A stretch of 64,000 bases of DNA from Siphonodentalium dalli (GCA_032622095.1 CP136066.1:147899559-147963558); one strand, 5' to 3'; positions 10,552 to 24,153 are shown, counted from the first letter of the stretch. A program made the numbers and translations. Notes: a model not told the origin generated them from the sequence alone.

Positions 10552-11335
10552 GTAAGAACACATAGTTACCAATCTAAGGATTTGTTATCAATTGGATAAT
10601 GCATGCACGTGAGCGCGCCAGTTATAAATTTGTTGTAGATAGATAGATAGATAGATAATTTTTTAATGGCTAAAAGATGCAAAATTTGCAGACATATGAG
10701 CATAAGCATATATACAAAAGAGTAACACAGAGTGTGACATTCATATAGTATAAATATAAAAAGTATAGATATATAAATATAACAAGAATGCAGCTTGACA
10801 GTTCTGTAGAGGGACAAGATAGTGAATAAACCTAGCTTAGTAATGACTACTAAATAGATACTCGTACCTGTATATATATACAACATGAAAAATCAACCCG
10901 TGCTATCCCACCCTCCTCCCTCAACAGGACTGTCATGTTGCTTAAGAGATACTAGTAAGAGTAACAACAGCTCTTCGCCACCTGCATATACACACTGCTG
11001 CCATGTATGGCCGGCGTTAGACTGGCATGTCCATGACCGAAAGATGGAATCCCTAAATACAGGCAGCAGTGACAATATATGCTGTTGGCCAAGTACTGTC
11101 ATCGTACATAGAAAGATAGAGAGGAAAATAGAGTAGTAGAAGAGAAATATACATATGAATACGCTCGTCCGACAAGTCATGCCATCGATTGCCACCAAGG
11201 AGCGCACAGGAAAGCAAGCCAAAGCTTGCTTATTTCCACTGTGGTCCTTAATGGTAACCGACCACATGACTGACCAGGCCACAGCACAAGTTCTCATAAG
11301 GTCGTACGGTATTATTAACAGCATGATTCACACCA
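10552..11335. other. Spacer with microsatellite between delta and LINE Z
   Basis: Contains a TAGA/GATA tetranucleotide run (about 10636-10657) and a short TA run (about 10872-10880) that is much longer in unit B. ORFs on both strands around 10890-11320 overlap each other and show no recognisable domain. Confidence 0.5.
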
Positions 11336-12934
11336 TTAATAATATACAAAGTCAGATTCCTCAGTACCTAAAATTTTATCGAATAATTCCTGTTTTATTA
11401 GGTGATTCCATGTAGCCAAGTTGCAGTTAGGTTCAATATATTTTACATAATTATTCCACAATGTGATTCCTGTGTAGAAAAAGCTATTGTAACCAAATAC
11501 CCTAACATGAGGCACAGATAATCTAAAGATTCCAGACCGGAGATTATATTTACAATGAGTGTTCGAAAATTGGAATCCATCTCTTAGGTAGGTAGGAGCT
11601 TTCCCATCTGTTATATTTTTCATGATAGTCAGCTTTCTTTGGGAAACTCTGGATTCAACCGGAAGCCATTTAATGTTTTAAACTCTTCATAACCTATATG
11701 TGAAAATCTATCCAAGCTCAGAACAAACCGGATTAATTTGTTTTGAAATATTTGTAGTTTATTTTTGGTAGTTGTACTCAAAGAGCTATACCAAATAGAG
11801 GATGCATAATCGAGGTGGCATTGAATTAATGAGTTAGCAAGTAGTTTCTTTGTGAAAGGGGTTAGAAAGTCAGCCTTTCTATATAAACATTTGAGACGAG
11901 CAGTTACTTTATTTAGTACCTGTTTGGCCATTTGTTCCCCAGTGAGACTTTCATCGAGACAGGCACCCAGATATTTCACCTCCTTGACGGACTGAATATT
12001 GATACCATTGCAGCAGATTGCAAGTTCGGGACATTTATTAATTTTGCGTTTGGAGCCAAAATAAGATGGATTCTGTTTTACCTAAACGAAGTGACAATTT
12101 GTTGTCGAGTAGCCAGTGGCTTAGTGATGTTAATTCAGTACTCAGCTGATCTGCTATCACTTTTGAATCATTTCCCGAGACTATCAAAGCTGAGTCATCT
12201 GCGTACAGTAGTAACTTGCAATTTACGGCTGCAACGGCATCATTCACGTATAATAAAAACAGAAGAGGTCCCAATATTTACCATTGAGGGACACCACACG
12301 TGATATTCATAGCATGTGAGTGTGTTGCACTTATGTCAGTAATTTGGGTCCTGTCTGACAGATATGATGAGAACCATGTTAAGGTGTTATTATCGCTGCC
12401 TAGAGCACTTAATTTGTCCAAAAGGATAGTATGGTTCACAGTGTCAAATGCTTTATGGGGGTCAATAAAGACCATTCCAGTAAGCGATCCTTTATCCATG
12501 TTCCTTCTAATAGAGTCGGTGAGAGAGATAAGGGTAGATTCGGTTGAGAAGCCAGCTCTAAACCCCGATTGATGCTCATATAATAAATTATTATGTGTTA
12601 GGTATTCTTCCATTTGTTTATAAACAATTTTCTCCAGGATTTTGGAAGCCAGATTTAGGATGGAAACCGGTCTATAATTACCGGGTGAAGTTTTTTCATT
12701 TTTCTTATAAATGGGAACCACTCTTGCAACTTTCAAATCGTTTGGAATGATCCCGTAGTATATTGTCAGATTTATAATGTGTGTCAAGGGGGAAGAAATC
12801 ACTGAAGCGCCATCTCGAAGATACCTTGCTGGTATCAGATTCAATAAGTGCATTGGGAAGTTGGAGATATTTAAATTGGACAACCCACACGAATAGTCTC
12901 TAGCACGGCCCTCATTATTTCGAAAGTTATACAT
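11336..12934 (-). mobile_element. LINE Z, 5'-truncated jockey/CR1-like element
   Basis: The minus strand gives most of a non-LTR reverse transcriptase in order: KKNEKTSPGNYRPVSILN, GFRAGFSTESTLISL, MVFIDPHKAFDTVNH, LLLYADDSALIV (catalytic YADD), the thumb region ending near LDYASSIWYSS, and a C-terminal part near 11340-11620. Frames change at about 12278, 12038 and 11629, so it is inactive. It is 5'-truncated at about 12934, 4 bp beyond the alpha stop codon and in the same orientation. The same junction is seen at 502, 26960 and 49440. Confidence 0.9.
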
Positions 12935-12937
12935 GTA

Positions 12938-13080
12938 CTAACCCCGTGTCAACGAGGTTCTTTGTATGGCACTATGTCCTCTTCCATCGCTGAAATCATC
13001 CGCTAGTCTGAAGGACATTCTCTCGATGAACGCGTAATCTGCCTCAGCTCTCAGCATTGCGTTCATATGCAATTTGTCGA
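12938..13080 (-). CDS. Alpha terminal exon, unit B
   Basis: Copy of the exon at 506-648 with the same strong acceptor (T-rich, CAG at 13081-13083) and the same length (143 bp), ending in TAG at 12938-12940. There are a few substitutions (Gln to His and Asn to Thr near the C-terminus) and no frame damage. Confidence 0.55.
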
Positions 13081-13371
13081 CTGGAATCGGAAGAAAAAAC
13101 ATGACTGAATAATGATTCCTTACGAGAAAACAAATTAAATTTAATAGGAGATTATGAACGAGTTGCATAGATATGGTATATTGGATGGTCCGTCAATGAT
13201 TAGACGTATTTTGTGTTTCATGCCAATACAGGATGAGTCGCCAATCCATGCATGTTTACCCGAATGGCGAAGGCGATCCCCTGACATTTTCGTGATTTTC
13301 CGCAAATTCACTTATAATATATAGACGAAAGTCTATCTGTAGGGAACACACGAACATATATGTATGTATAC

Positions 13372-13485
13372 CTGTATTAAACAGTTTTAGAGCAGTTGAG
13401 TTGGTTCTTGCAACGCGACCACAAGAGGTATCTTTGTTGGTGTGTCTCGCAATACTGCCACCACCACCGATATACTGGGCAATGT
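13372..13485 (-). CDS. Alpha candidate penultimate exon, unit B
   Basis: Equivalent of 930-1043, with the same GTATAC donor and AG acceptor. Phase 1 to phase 1 and open. Tentative for the same reasons as the unit A copy. Confidence 0.35.
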
Positions 13486-14437
13486 CTACTCAAATGCTCC
13501 CTGCTGATAATAGAGTTCTCTTGGAATCTTCAGATTTGCCAATTACCACAAAATGACAACAGCCAAATGACAAACATTTTACACCTCGTACCTCGACAGA
13601 TTATTTGCACGACGGTGGAAATCTGTCTTGAAACATTACTACGTCATCCCAGGTTTTATTCATACATGGTTATTCGTGTATTTTAAATGATGTCCTTAGC
13701 TATTGTCATATATATGATATCTTATTAAATACACATTACACATACTTTGCGAACTAAGTAGCTCAGTTTGTTACTAGCCTGTTATATACAGGTATACATA
13801 AGTAATAAATGCCTACTGGTCACGATGTATTCACTGGTTAGATGGACATGCATGAGAGTGTGGCGTTGACACAGACGCCACTAGGTGGAGTTCGTATGCA
13901 TGCACGATGGTTCTTTTCATTCCGTGAATACACGCTGAGAACAGTCTGTAGGTAAGTACTTACCCATCGTCTTAATCAAACAATTGATCAATGCCTTTAA
14001 CACACGTTAAAACTTCTCACTGTCGCCAAAGTCAATTTAACTGTCAGACAACTTAGGTGGCATAGATATAATCTAATAAAATTGCACAGACCAAAACAGG
14101 AGCAAGACAGTGGTTAGTTTCTATCAATTGCAAATTTATCCGGAAATTAATTAGATTGAGCAAATTTGTCGTTTCAGTTTGTTGTTTTATAATCCATTTG
14201 TATGGTGTACATTGAAGAGCGTTTAGTATGCTTGTTTTTATCATTTTGTGACAAACCGGATACAACATCTTTAGTCTGAGAAATGGTGTGACCCATACTT
14301 CAGGGACGTAATCCGGACATTCATTGGTTAAAAGGGGGGTGTGTATTTAGACCACCCATGCGCGTTAACCAATCCGTTTTCGCAACTTTACTAATTTTCA
14401 TTTGCACTCCCATCGATATGAAATTAGATTGTTTTAC

Positions 14438-14644
14438 CTGTATGGTACTTGAAAGCTTCCAACTCATAATAAGTTCCAACCAAAACATCATCTAGTATTG
14501 GACATTTTCTGACCGATGACGAATCAATATAATTTTTTGTATCGAGAATTGGAAAATAATCAATCCACGTTTCATGCACCGATAGTGGTTGGTTATTTAT
14601 AATAACAGAAACATTCAACCATTGTTTCCTTCCGAAATGGCCGA
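14438..14644 (-). CDS. Alpha exon 2, unit B
   Basis: 207-bp copy of 1988-2194 with the full-length frame and the same splice signals. One Ala-to-Gly change is visible (VLVGTYYELE). It joins in phase to the CBM20 exon at 15410-15842. The intron between lacks the LINE insertion of unit A. Confidence 0.5.
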
Positions 14645-15409
14645 CTGCTGTTCATCCAGCCACGAATATACGATAGAGAGCTGGTTCTTTTATTTCCAAT
14701 GTACGGGGTATATTCAGACTTAGTTCACTGCCAAAAGCTTATTGCGACACACCCGAGCACAGAGGACGCGAGTATGTCAGGGGATCCTGGGCTATCATCC
14801 CTAGGGGACATTTTAAGAATAAGAAATAGGTTAAATTTGGTGCACATTGTGTGGTTTTGGCAGTCATATCGGAGGCGGACTAGAATCAAAATTTTACAGT
14901 ATAAAATAATACTATTAGATATAACTATGAGGTAACCGTAATTGGCGAAAAAAGTGTGCAGGCACAGTCATGTTCTCTGCCAATCCCGACTATACGTCGC
15001 CTCTGACCATATTTATCAGGTTATCCTGACAATCACCGCCGACTATTTTCGTGAGTTTGTTCAACTCATTATTCTATTGTTTAGTACCAGCGATCTGTTC
15101 CACATGTGGAACAATCCCCACACAAGAGCTCCGACAGTTAAACAAAGTCCAATAATCTAATAAAATAAATACATGAGACAGAAGAAGGATGAGGTGGGTA
15201 AAATTAATTCTACCATCACAGCTATATATAATTCGGTATAGGATAAAACAAATTTCTGTACTAATCAACAAAATTAATGAACATCATAACATTATTTGGT
15301 ATTATTTGACCAGGCATTCTTGAATATTGATGTTTATATGTGCAAGTTTATTAAACTCTGGACGGATTATTGTACGATATATCACAGAAAAGAAAACCAA
15401 ATTACTCAC

Positions 15410-15842
15410 ATTCAGAGTGGGCTTCGTCTGCCTCCATCCTTGTCCCGGACACGTTCGGTCGGTAAACCCAATACGTGTTATTCCAATTGGTCCTTATGCT
15501 GCCAGAATATTTCCCCGCGGCTGCAGTTCGGGGTTTTATGCTTTCATTGGCAACTACTTCCTCATCATTCTCCGAAAGCACTATCCATCTCCACTGGAAC
15601 AGTGTCCCAATAGCGAGCACAACTTGCGCAAACCAGCGCCCGGGTTGCTCTGGTTTCTGGTAGGCGCGAGCTGCATTCGACGGGTCCCACGAACCCAGTT
15701 CCGGTATGCAACCGGTGACTGCCAGCTGATCACAACCAGTGTTTGTTTCGAAATCTATTTCAAAAACATACGTTCCTTTACTATGTTTCCAATCCATCAT
15801 AGATGTATAATTATAGTGAAATATAATAAAATGCTGAATATG
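15410..15842 (-). CDS. CBM20 domain exon (alpha), unit B
   Basis: 433-bp copy of 3479-3911 with the CCTTTGCAG acceptor and GTGAGT donor intact and the CBM20 hallmarks conserved (ELGSWDP, GTLFQWRW). Differences from unit A are a handful of substitutions (for example Gly to Asp before QLAVTG and Lys to Asn after DPS). With unit A this is the best candidate for a functional alpha copy. Confidence 0.75.
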
Positions 15843-17841
15843 CTGCAAAGGTTGTTGGAAAATGTAGAGAAAATTCGAAGCACGTCAGATTAACAAAGAT
15901 TTGTTTCTGGTCTGAAGGCAAAGTCGCATTGGGAGAGCCAAGATGTGTTGCGACGACAACTGATTGTGACGTCGGGGTCGCGTTGCGTAATTGCCATGTA
16001 GTGCAGCCGCCTGCATATGGTGCCAAAATTGTGCACGTTGTGACAAAAGCACTAAACTTGGCATATAATCTCGATGGTGTTTGAAAACGAGAAAGAAGAA
16101 GAAGCTAAATTTTCAAGATGCCCGTGGTTGCCATGGTAACCGATTTTCAAAATGGCCATCGATATCCCTTCTGTGAGTCGATATAGGAGGCCAAATGCAT
16201 GCTTTTCCAATCATATTTTAATGCAAAATTTAATTAGTTGATAACTTAGTGTAATTGGATGTTTAATCGGAGTATGCATGTGCTGTTCAAACAAGAATTG
16301 CTGAACATGGGGTCCAAAATTACTTAGAATATGGCCTCCATTTAACGTAAAATTTCTTACAATATGGCCTCCATTTAACCGCAAAATTACGATAATTTAA
16401 TTATTTCAATTGCGTGTATTCTTCTAACCTTATCTTAAACAATTAGCACAGTGAAACTGACGATATGATATATAGAACAACTGACTTACATGTCAGGTAC
16501 ATTATAAAGATGCACATAATATTTGTCCCAGCGAGAATATCACCACAGTATATGTATGATCAGTCATTCGTTGGGCTCAATATGAGGCGGTGCTACTGTC
16601 GCATTTCTCTCGACGTTATCATATTAGACCAATAGATTTGTGCCAAAATTTTGCAAAATCGTGACAGAATTTACTAAAGCAGGATACTTTGCCGATATGC
16701 GGAGTGGGACAAGGGAATACATTTTGCGGGGGTTGGGCAGAAATAATGTACTTCACTGAAGGTGAAGGTCCCAACTCGAAATTGCATGTTTTTCTGTGAC
16801 TTTTCTGATTCCGATATCGCAATAAACATTGAATTAATTACCCAGGAGAAATTCCATAATTGTAAACGACGCAAAGCAAAATCGCTCACAAAGTCACTTA
16901 AATCGTGAACTTTTGAGTTAGGACCTTCACCTACATTAAAGTAAATTATTAAGGAACAGATAATAACTAAGAGATATATTCCCCCCGTTATTTTTTCAAC
17001 TTCACAAGGATCCCTGCCAAAACTTCAAAAAGTTCCAAGGTTTTGTATACTGGTGGAATATGATCTCCACGGGCGTTAGCCATATCTGAGTTTCATGACA
17101 TGATCTAAGCTCGACCAGTCGTCACGCTGTGGGAAAATTGAACCAGCACAAACGAAACTATATCAAACTTACCGACAATTACCAGAAACAAAAACTCTTA
17201 TTTCCGCCCCAAAATCGACAAATTTGTTCGGAAATCTATACGGTGTAGGTACGGTATGTTTTTAAGTACATGTATAATTGTTACGAAATGGGTTCGCACG
17301 ACCCATGTCCATTTGAGGAGATTTTGGCGTTCAAATTTCACAAGCTCGAAAAATATTGATGAAATCACTTGAACACTTATATCTTATCAACGATAATTAC
17401 GCCCATATATTATTGGAGTTTACTGCGAAGCTGATCTGGCCATGTCAATGGAGCGATGAGGATATCTCGCAGAACAATACATTTCAGTTTTATTCAGAGT
17501 TATTTCGGTAAATATACAACAAACTGTTTCATCTGGCAAATATTACGACAAATAAAAAAAGCGGAACGGCCGCGGTTTCTCATGTTGCGGTATGTAACTT
17601 TTATGACCGCGTTAATTGCTCTCGATATTTAGGTTTGAACAATGGCTGGGCCACTATGTAAGATTTTATTCCGGGAATACAATGTATAGTATAACAGCTA
17701 ACATTGCTGATGAATTATGTCTCAGTTGGAATGTAGACTAAATGTCCTATTTCGAAGTGTCAGGTGTGTATTTAATCCGATTAGTAGATTTTTTATCAGC
17801 ATTTGTGGTGTGGTGAATGAGAAACTTGCAGTGAGAAGCAT
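15843..17841. other. Non-coding unit spacer, unit B
   Basis: Copy of 3912-5892 with small indels. No supported gene. It includes the same repeated ATATGGCCTCCATTTAAC motif. Confidence 0.6.
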
Positions 17842-18935
17842 ATATGAAATATGATCCCTTTTTCCCGCCAGGAGGTGAAATTTATTACTTTTCCATATTG
17901 CTTTATGTTTGGGTTATTCCATAATGTACATGCTGATATTTTACGATTGTTTCGATCTTTCTCTAGAAATTTTGTGAATGCCATCAGGACATCATGCCAA
18001 AAAGGATTGGTTAATTCTTGTGCCTGTTTTTCTATGTAAGAATAGTCATAAGTAAGGAACATAGGGTCATTGCGTAAAGGTATATCTGTTAAGGGGGTCC
18101 ATTTGGCACTTTTAGTTACGAGGGGCCTCACCCAAGTTATTTTCATGGATAGCATAAATTTGTTTACATCAACCATTTTTAATCCGCCATTCTTATAACC
18201 CTGACAGATAACTTTGCGTTTAACTCGATCACGCTTCGAGTTCCAGAGAAAATTAAAGAGCGTTGTGTCAAGATTTTTCATAAAAAATATTACTGGGATT
18301 TGGTAGAGCTACAAACAGATGCGTTAATTTTGGGAGTATTAGCGATTTTATCACCGTTATTCGACCAATGGGTGTAAGTAACCGATGTTTCCATGTTGCT
18401 ATCAAACGTTTGACTTCTGCAAGTTTTTTTTATCATAATTGATATGCATTTTGTCAAGGTTGGTATCAAAGTGTATTCCAAGGAGATTGAAAGTACTATC
18501 ACATTTTAGTCCAAGATCTGGGCATATAATATCCGTACGGTCCGTATAAGAGCCAATCCACGACGCCTGACACTTGCTATTGTTAATTTTCAGGCCTGAA
18601 TAATCTGCAAATGAGTTTAAAATAGTATATACTTCCCTAAGGCTTTCATCACTACCGTCCAAGATGAGAGTCGTGTCGTCTGCATACTGTGTAATTTTGT
18701 ATTCTAAATTGCCGAGGTTGATACCTTTAATGCGGTCATTGGACTTTATCATAATAGCTAAGATTTCCGCGCATATCAAAAAAAATATACGGCGAGACTG
18801 GGTCACCCTGTCGACAGCCACGATATAGTTTGAAACTCTGAGATATATGCCCATTTATTAAAATAGATGAGTTGATATTCGTATAAAATATAGAAATCCA
18901 CCTCTTCATGGCATCTCCAAAATTAAATATCATTT
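17842..18935 (-). mobile_element. LINE Y fragment, unit B
   Basis: Copy of 5893-6984 with the same YADD block and the same truncated ends. Extra single-base indels in A runs (near 18290 and 18780) break the frame further than in unit A. Confidence 0.85.
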
Positions 18936-19865
18936 TGATAAGCTCATACAAAGTTGTAACAGCCTTATTTGAAGCAAATATTTTCATCGCTTTGAATGAC
19001 CCTCTTCTACCGAAAAGGACTCCGAGACAACTGAATGTATCAACGTAATCTGAGGCAATACCTCGGTACTGTATCGTTGGATAATTCTTCGGTTTCCTTT
19101 TTGCGAAACATACTAGTTTTGTTTTTGAGATGTTTACTTTCAGTTTCCAAATGTCACAATAGTCGGATAATAAATCAAGTGAATTCTGTAAATCGTGTTG
19201 TGATTCTGACAACAAAACTGTGTCGTCGGCATAAAGGATTATAAATTATTTCAAAACAATTCTGAGTTGCTCAAGACCTGAGATGCATTAGTAAGGCCCT
19301 TCACATTTGCGTCAGAGAGAAAACATTCGAGATCGTTAACATAGTGAGAATAAAAACGGCGAGAGGTTATCCCCTTGTCTGACTTCGACATTAGACACAA
19401 AAGTTCCGGACACCTGGCCGTTCAAGACCACTTTGGATTTAATCCCGCGGTATATATTAGTAATTATATTTAGCATCTTGCTATTAATTCCAGATATTCC
19501 CATTATACCATAGACCTTCCCTCCACAACGTACGAAAATCGAATGCTTTTTCCAGGTCCACAAAAGCGCAATATAAATGTTTTTTTTTGGTAGTGTAATC
19601 GTGCTAAGTCAATCAAAGAATTGGGGAAAAATGGATTGTCGGTTGTGGTATATCCTGTTCTGAGTTCACTCTGAAATGTTTAGATCAAATTTCCTGACTG
19701 AGAAATGAATTAAGCCTGAGATTAAGAACATAGGTAAATAGCTTCCCAAAACAACTAAGAATAGTTATGCCACGATAATTCCCCAGATCACGTTTCTTAT
19801 ATTTCGGGATTATATTACCCACCAACAAACTATCAGGCACACCACGCCACGAACTGAAAGGATGT
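18936..19865 (-). mobile_element. LINE X fragment, unit B
   Basis: Uninterrupted copy of the LINE X fragment. The site that holds the hAT-like element in unit A reads straight through near 19700. The X-Y junction is the same in-frame fusion as in unit A. Confidence 0.8.
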
Positions 19866-20344
19866 GATCTCCATATTAACCTAGGGTGCAGACAAGGGGA
19901 GGTATATAAGGAAATAAAATGTTAAATGGGTTAAACATGTTCGCCACTGGATGGTTATTTATAATGAAAGTAAGAATATTTTAGTTTAGTTTAGTTTAGT
20001 TTCCATGCTATTCTTGGTATTAATGGTTTAAAACTTGAATGACGTTTCAGCTGTATCCACAATGAAGGCCTTAATGCACTTTAGCGTACCCTATATATGT
20101 GAGCTGTATGTCAGTGAATATCCAAGCATAATATGTTAACGGTCAACAAATTTATTAAGACAATCAACTTAAAACTACAAATTAAAGAAAGAAAAAATTA
20201 CAGAAAATATGTTGGCTAAATGGAAATTTGACACCCTTATCGTCTTTCACAAGCGATGCGTCCTAGTCCCGGCGTATCTATGATCTCGCAAAGCCCAACA
20301 ATTGTAGGAGACAGGGCAATGTTAATATCTCTGTTTTTAATTAA

Positions 20345-20537
20345 TTAATTATTATCTGTATTGTGCCGCCTGGTACAAGAAAAGATGGTCGCAAATGCAC
20401 GTCTCATACGTCTTAGGAATCCTTTCTTCGGCGCAGCAGCCAGATCATCTTGAACATTCACATGCTTGCAAGTTTCAATTGAACTGAGTTGTCTGACATT
20501 CAATATGTCGCTGCCGTTTTCACTGTTGGTGGATTCG
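20345..20537 (-). pseudogene. Truncated gamma terminal exon at the duplication junction
   Basis: Holds only the C-terminal part of gamma, including the basic PKKGFLRRMRRAF tail and stop. At 20538 it runs into LINE Y sequence, giving a short chimeric ORF. It is a by-product of the tandem duplication and has no acceptor of its own. Confidence 0.8.
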
Positions 20538-22077
20538 AATTTTGGGAGTATTAGCGATTTTATCACCGTTATTCGACCAATGGGTGTAAGTAACCGATGT
20601 TTCCATGTTGCTATCAAACGTTTGACTTCTGCAAGTTTTTTTTATCATAATTGATATGCATTTTGTCAAGGTTGGTATCAAAGTGTATTCCAAGGAGATT
20701 GAAAGTACTATCACATTTTAGTCCAAGATCTGGGCATATAATATCCGTACGGTCCGTATAAGAGCCAATCCACGACGCCTGACACTTGCTATTGTTAATT
20801 TTCAGGCCTGAATAATCTGCAAATGAGTTTAAAATAGTATATACTTCCCTAAGGCTTTCATCACTACCGTCCAAGATGAGAGTCGTGTCGTCTGCATACT
20901 GTGTAATTTTGTATTCTAAATTGCCGAGGTTGATACCTTTAATGCGGTCATTGGACTTTATCATAATAGCTAAGATTTCCGCGCATATCAAAAAAAATAT
21001 ACGGCGAGACTGGGTCACCCTGTCGACAGCCACGATATAGTTTGAAACTCTGAGATATATGCCCATTTATTAAAATAGATGAGTTGATATTCGTATAAAA
21101 TATAGAAATCCACCTCTTCATGGCATCTCCAAAATTAAATATCATTTTGATAAGCTCATACAAAGTTGTAACAGCCTTATTTGAAGCAAATATTTTCATC
21201 GCTTTGAATGACCCTCTTCTACCGAAAAGGACTCCGAGACAACTGAATGTATCAACGTAATCTGAGGCAATACCTCGGTACTGTATCGTTGGATAATTCT
21301 TCGGTTTCCTTTTTGCGAAACATACTAGTTTTGTTTTTGAGATGTTTACTTTCAGTTTCCAAATGTCACAATAGTCGGATAATAAATCAAGTGAATTCTG
21401 TAAATCGTGTTGTGATTCTGACAACAAAACTGTGTCGTCGGCATAAAGGATTATAAATTATTTCAAAACAATTCTGAGTTGCTCAAGACCTGAGATGCAT
21501 TAGTAAGGCCCTTCACATTTGCGTCAGAGAGAAAACATTCGAGATCGTTAACATAGTGAGAATAAAAACGGCGAGAGGTTATCCCCTTGTCTGACTTCGA
21601 CATTAGACACAAAAGTTCCGGACACCTGGCCGTTCAAGACCACTTTGGATTTAATCCCGCGGTATATATTAGTAATTATATTTAGCATCTTGCTATTAAT
21701 TCCAGATATTCCCATTATACCATAGACCTTCCCTCCACAACGTACGAAAATCGAATGCTTTTTCCAGGTCCACAAAAGCGCAATATAAATGTTTTTTTTT
21801 GGTAGTGTAATCGTGCTAAGTCAATCAAAGAATTGGGGAAAAATGGATTGTCGGTTGTGGTATATCCTGTTCTGAGTTCACTCTGAAATGTTTAGATCAA
21901 ATTTCCTGACTGAGAAATGAATTAAGCCTGAGATTAAGAACATAGGTAAATAGCTTCCCAAAACAACTAAGAATAGTTATGCCACGATAATTCCCCAGAT
22001 CACGTTTCTTATATTTCGGGATTATATTACCCACCAACAAACTATCAGGCACACCACGCCACGAACTGAAAGGATGT
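20538..22077 (-). mobile_element. Second LINE Y-X composite in unit B (B')
   Basis: Duplicate of 18326 onwards: the partial LINE Y (20538-21147) with its YADD block, then LINE X (21148-22077). Essentially identical to its template, including the same frame-breaking indels. Confidence 0.85.
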
Positions 22078-22556
22078 GATCTCCATATTAACCTAGGGTG
22101 CAGACAAGGGGAGGTATATAAGGAAATAAAATGTTAAATGGGTTAAACATGTTCGCCACTGGATGGTTATTTATAATGAAAGTAAGAATATTTTAGTTTA
22201 GTTTAGTTTAGTTTCCATGCTATTCTTGGTATTAATGGTTTAAAACTTGAATGACGTTTCAGCTGTATCCACAATGAAGGCCTTAATGCACTTTAGCGTA
22301 CCCTATATATGTGAGCTGTATGTCAGTGAATATCCAATCATAATATGTTAACGGTCAACAAATTTATTAAGACAATCAACTTAAAACTACAAATTAAAGA
22401 AAGAAAAAATTACAGAAAATATGTTGGCTAAATGGAAATTTGACACCCTTATCGTCTTTCACAAGCGATGCGTCCTAGTCCCGGCGTATCTATGATCTCG
22501 CAAAGCCCAACAATTGTAGGAGACAGGGCAATGTTAATATCTCTGTTTTTAATTAA

Positions 22557-23281
22557 TTAATTATTATCTGTATTGTGCCGCCTGGTACAAGAAAAGATGG
22601 TCGCAAATGCACGTCTCATACGTCTTAGGAATCCTTTCTTCGGCGCAGCAGCCAGATCATCTTGAACATTCACATGCTTGCAAGTTTCAATTGAACTGAG
22701 TTGTCTGACATTGCATATGTCGCTGCCGTTTTCACTGTTGGTGGATTCGACGTCTGTATTTATCGCTGCGTCTGCGTCATATTCTTGTCCGAACGAGCCA
22801 GAAACATTACCGGTTACTTCCGGACCATCAACGAGAATATCTGCTCTTTTACCAGAGCCGCCAACTGCGGATAGACTCGTACTCGCAGTATTTTCTTCCT
22901 GCTCGTCAGATGTTTCTTCAGAATTATTCCGATGTTCCGAGGTAGTCGTTGATGAGTTTTGTGACGATGCATTATGTTCGCAGAATCTATTGACGTCCTT
23001 GGTGCGGGTCACACCTATTGGAGCACCACCACCAGTGACGGTCTTTACGGTCGCGGTTGGTTTGTATTCTGTAGCAGTATCATCAGATACAGTGGTCGGT
23101 GAGGATCCAACAGCAGCTGGTGGTACATGTACTTTCGAAATGTCACATACTATATCGGTGGACACGTCGCGGGCTACACATGTGACATAAAGATCTTCAT
23201 CGAGTGTATATGCGCTCGTGATTGAGTTAGGTCCCGTTGTTGCGTGCAAATGTCCATCTGCCTTGTGTCCATCTTGGATTT
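22557..23281 (-). CDS. Gamma terminal exon, unit B
   Basis: Full-length copy of 8953-9677 with the same acceptor and stop. The 240 codons are open with scattered replacements. It joins in phase to 23844-23906. This copy also served as the right edge of the nested duplication. Confidence 0.65.
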
Positions 23282-23843
23282 CTGTCAAATAAATATCACG
23301 TCGGTCAATATCATTATGGGGAAATGTGTGGTCATAATTGCATTGTAATATTCAGACATTTATATATTGCATTATTGCATGCAAATTTTTGCTGGTGGAT
23401 CGCGCACATAATTGATATGTAATTCGAACCACCACCACCACCACCACCACACCATACCACTGACCACAGTACCATGAGCCCTGATGTTACACAGATTGGT
23501 GAATATGAGCATCACCCGTTATAATCTACCTGGACTATATATAAAGTTTGTTGGTGAATATGAGCCCTGGTGTTACACAGATTTGGTGAATATGAGCCTC
23601 ACTCGTTATAATCTACCTACATGGACTATATATAAACCCAGTTGGTGAATACGAGCCCTGATGTCAATGCCACGCTTGCTAGAGAATTCGTATACCATCA
23701 CTTGGAAGATCAATCTAGATGTAAACTATCAATTTTCCGGGAATGGAACCAGTTCCGACTGCTTGGTGCAATTAACGTATTGATTGAGTCCCAGACATTC
23801 TGGATGTATGATACATTATATGATTCGTAACATTTATAATTAC

Positions 23844-23906
23844 CGTTATTATTGGTCATGCTGTCACGAACAATCACTGCATCAAATACGTCTTCGACCG
23901 TATTAC
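23844..23906 (-). CDS. Gamma penultimate exon, unit B
   Basis: 63-bp copy of 10242-10304. The acceptor is intact. The donor is GTAATT rather than GTAAGT, which may weaken splicing in this copy. Frame and phase are conserved. Confidence 0.6.
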
Positions 23907-24056
23907 CTAAAATAAATGAGCATTATTTTGAGAAGACATCATGTATAATATAGCGTACACTCATTCCGTTAATTTTCAGAGTTAACACACCAAACCTCTC
24001 AGTGTTTTCTGACATTTTAAATTCTCCAACCAATATATATAGTGTGTGTTTTTCAG

Positions 24057-24153
24057 ACCAACTACGAACATATTTTAAAATGGCAATGCTCCGCCGGTTG
24101 TGTTATTTTCCCTAAACATTACAGTGTGTGTGTCAGCGTGAACTTTTACAACG
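24057..24153 (+). CDS. Candidate plus-strand exon delta, unit B
   Basis: Copy of 10455-10551 with the same TTTTTCAG acceptor and GTAAGAA donor. It is open, with Pro-to-His and Leu-to-Val changes. Same uncertainty as the unit A copy. Confidence 0.3.

Larger units (their letters stand above)
1..12432. repeat. Tandem segmental-duplication unit A
   Basis: First visible copy of a large tandem unit. Position 1 corresponds to 12433 in unit B and 26459 in unit C, and the order of contents (LINE Z edge, alpha exons, spacer, LINE Y/X, gamma exons, delta exon, next LINE Z) is the same in each. Offsets change only where local insertions occur: a 520-bp LINE at 2467 and a 552-bp hAT-like element at 7753 are specific to this copy. 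The left border is arbitrary because the window begins inside LINE Z. Identity to unit B is high by eye, with scattered substitutions and small indels. Confidence 0.85.
18326..22749. repeat. Nested 2,212-bp tandem duplication within unit B
   Basis: 18326-20537 and 20538-22749 are the same sequence, nearly base for base; I noticed only isolated differences (for example near 20124/22336 and 20501/22713). The repeat begins inside LINE Y and ends inside the gamma terminal exon, so the middle junction fuses a gamma fragment to LINE Y at 20537/20538. One base of microhomology (A) is visible at the breakpoint. It is the youngest rearrangement of the array by identity. Confidence 0.9.

Noticed and set aside
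15811-16026. Minus-strand ORF upstream of the CBM20 exon as an additional alpha exon
   Set aside because: It crosses the CBM20 acceptor, is disrupted in unit A, and lacks its own donor.
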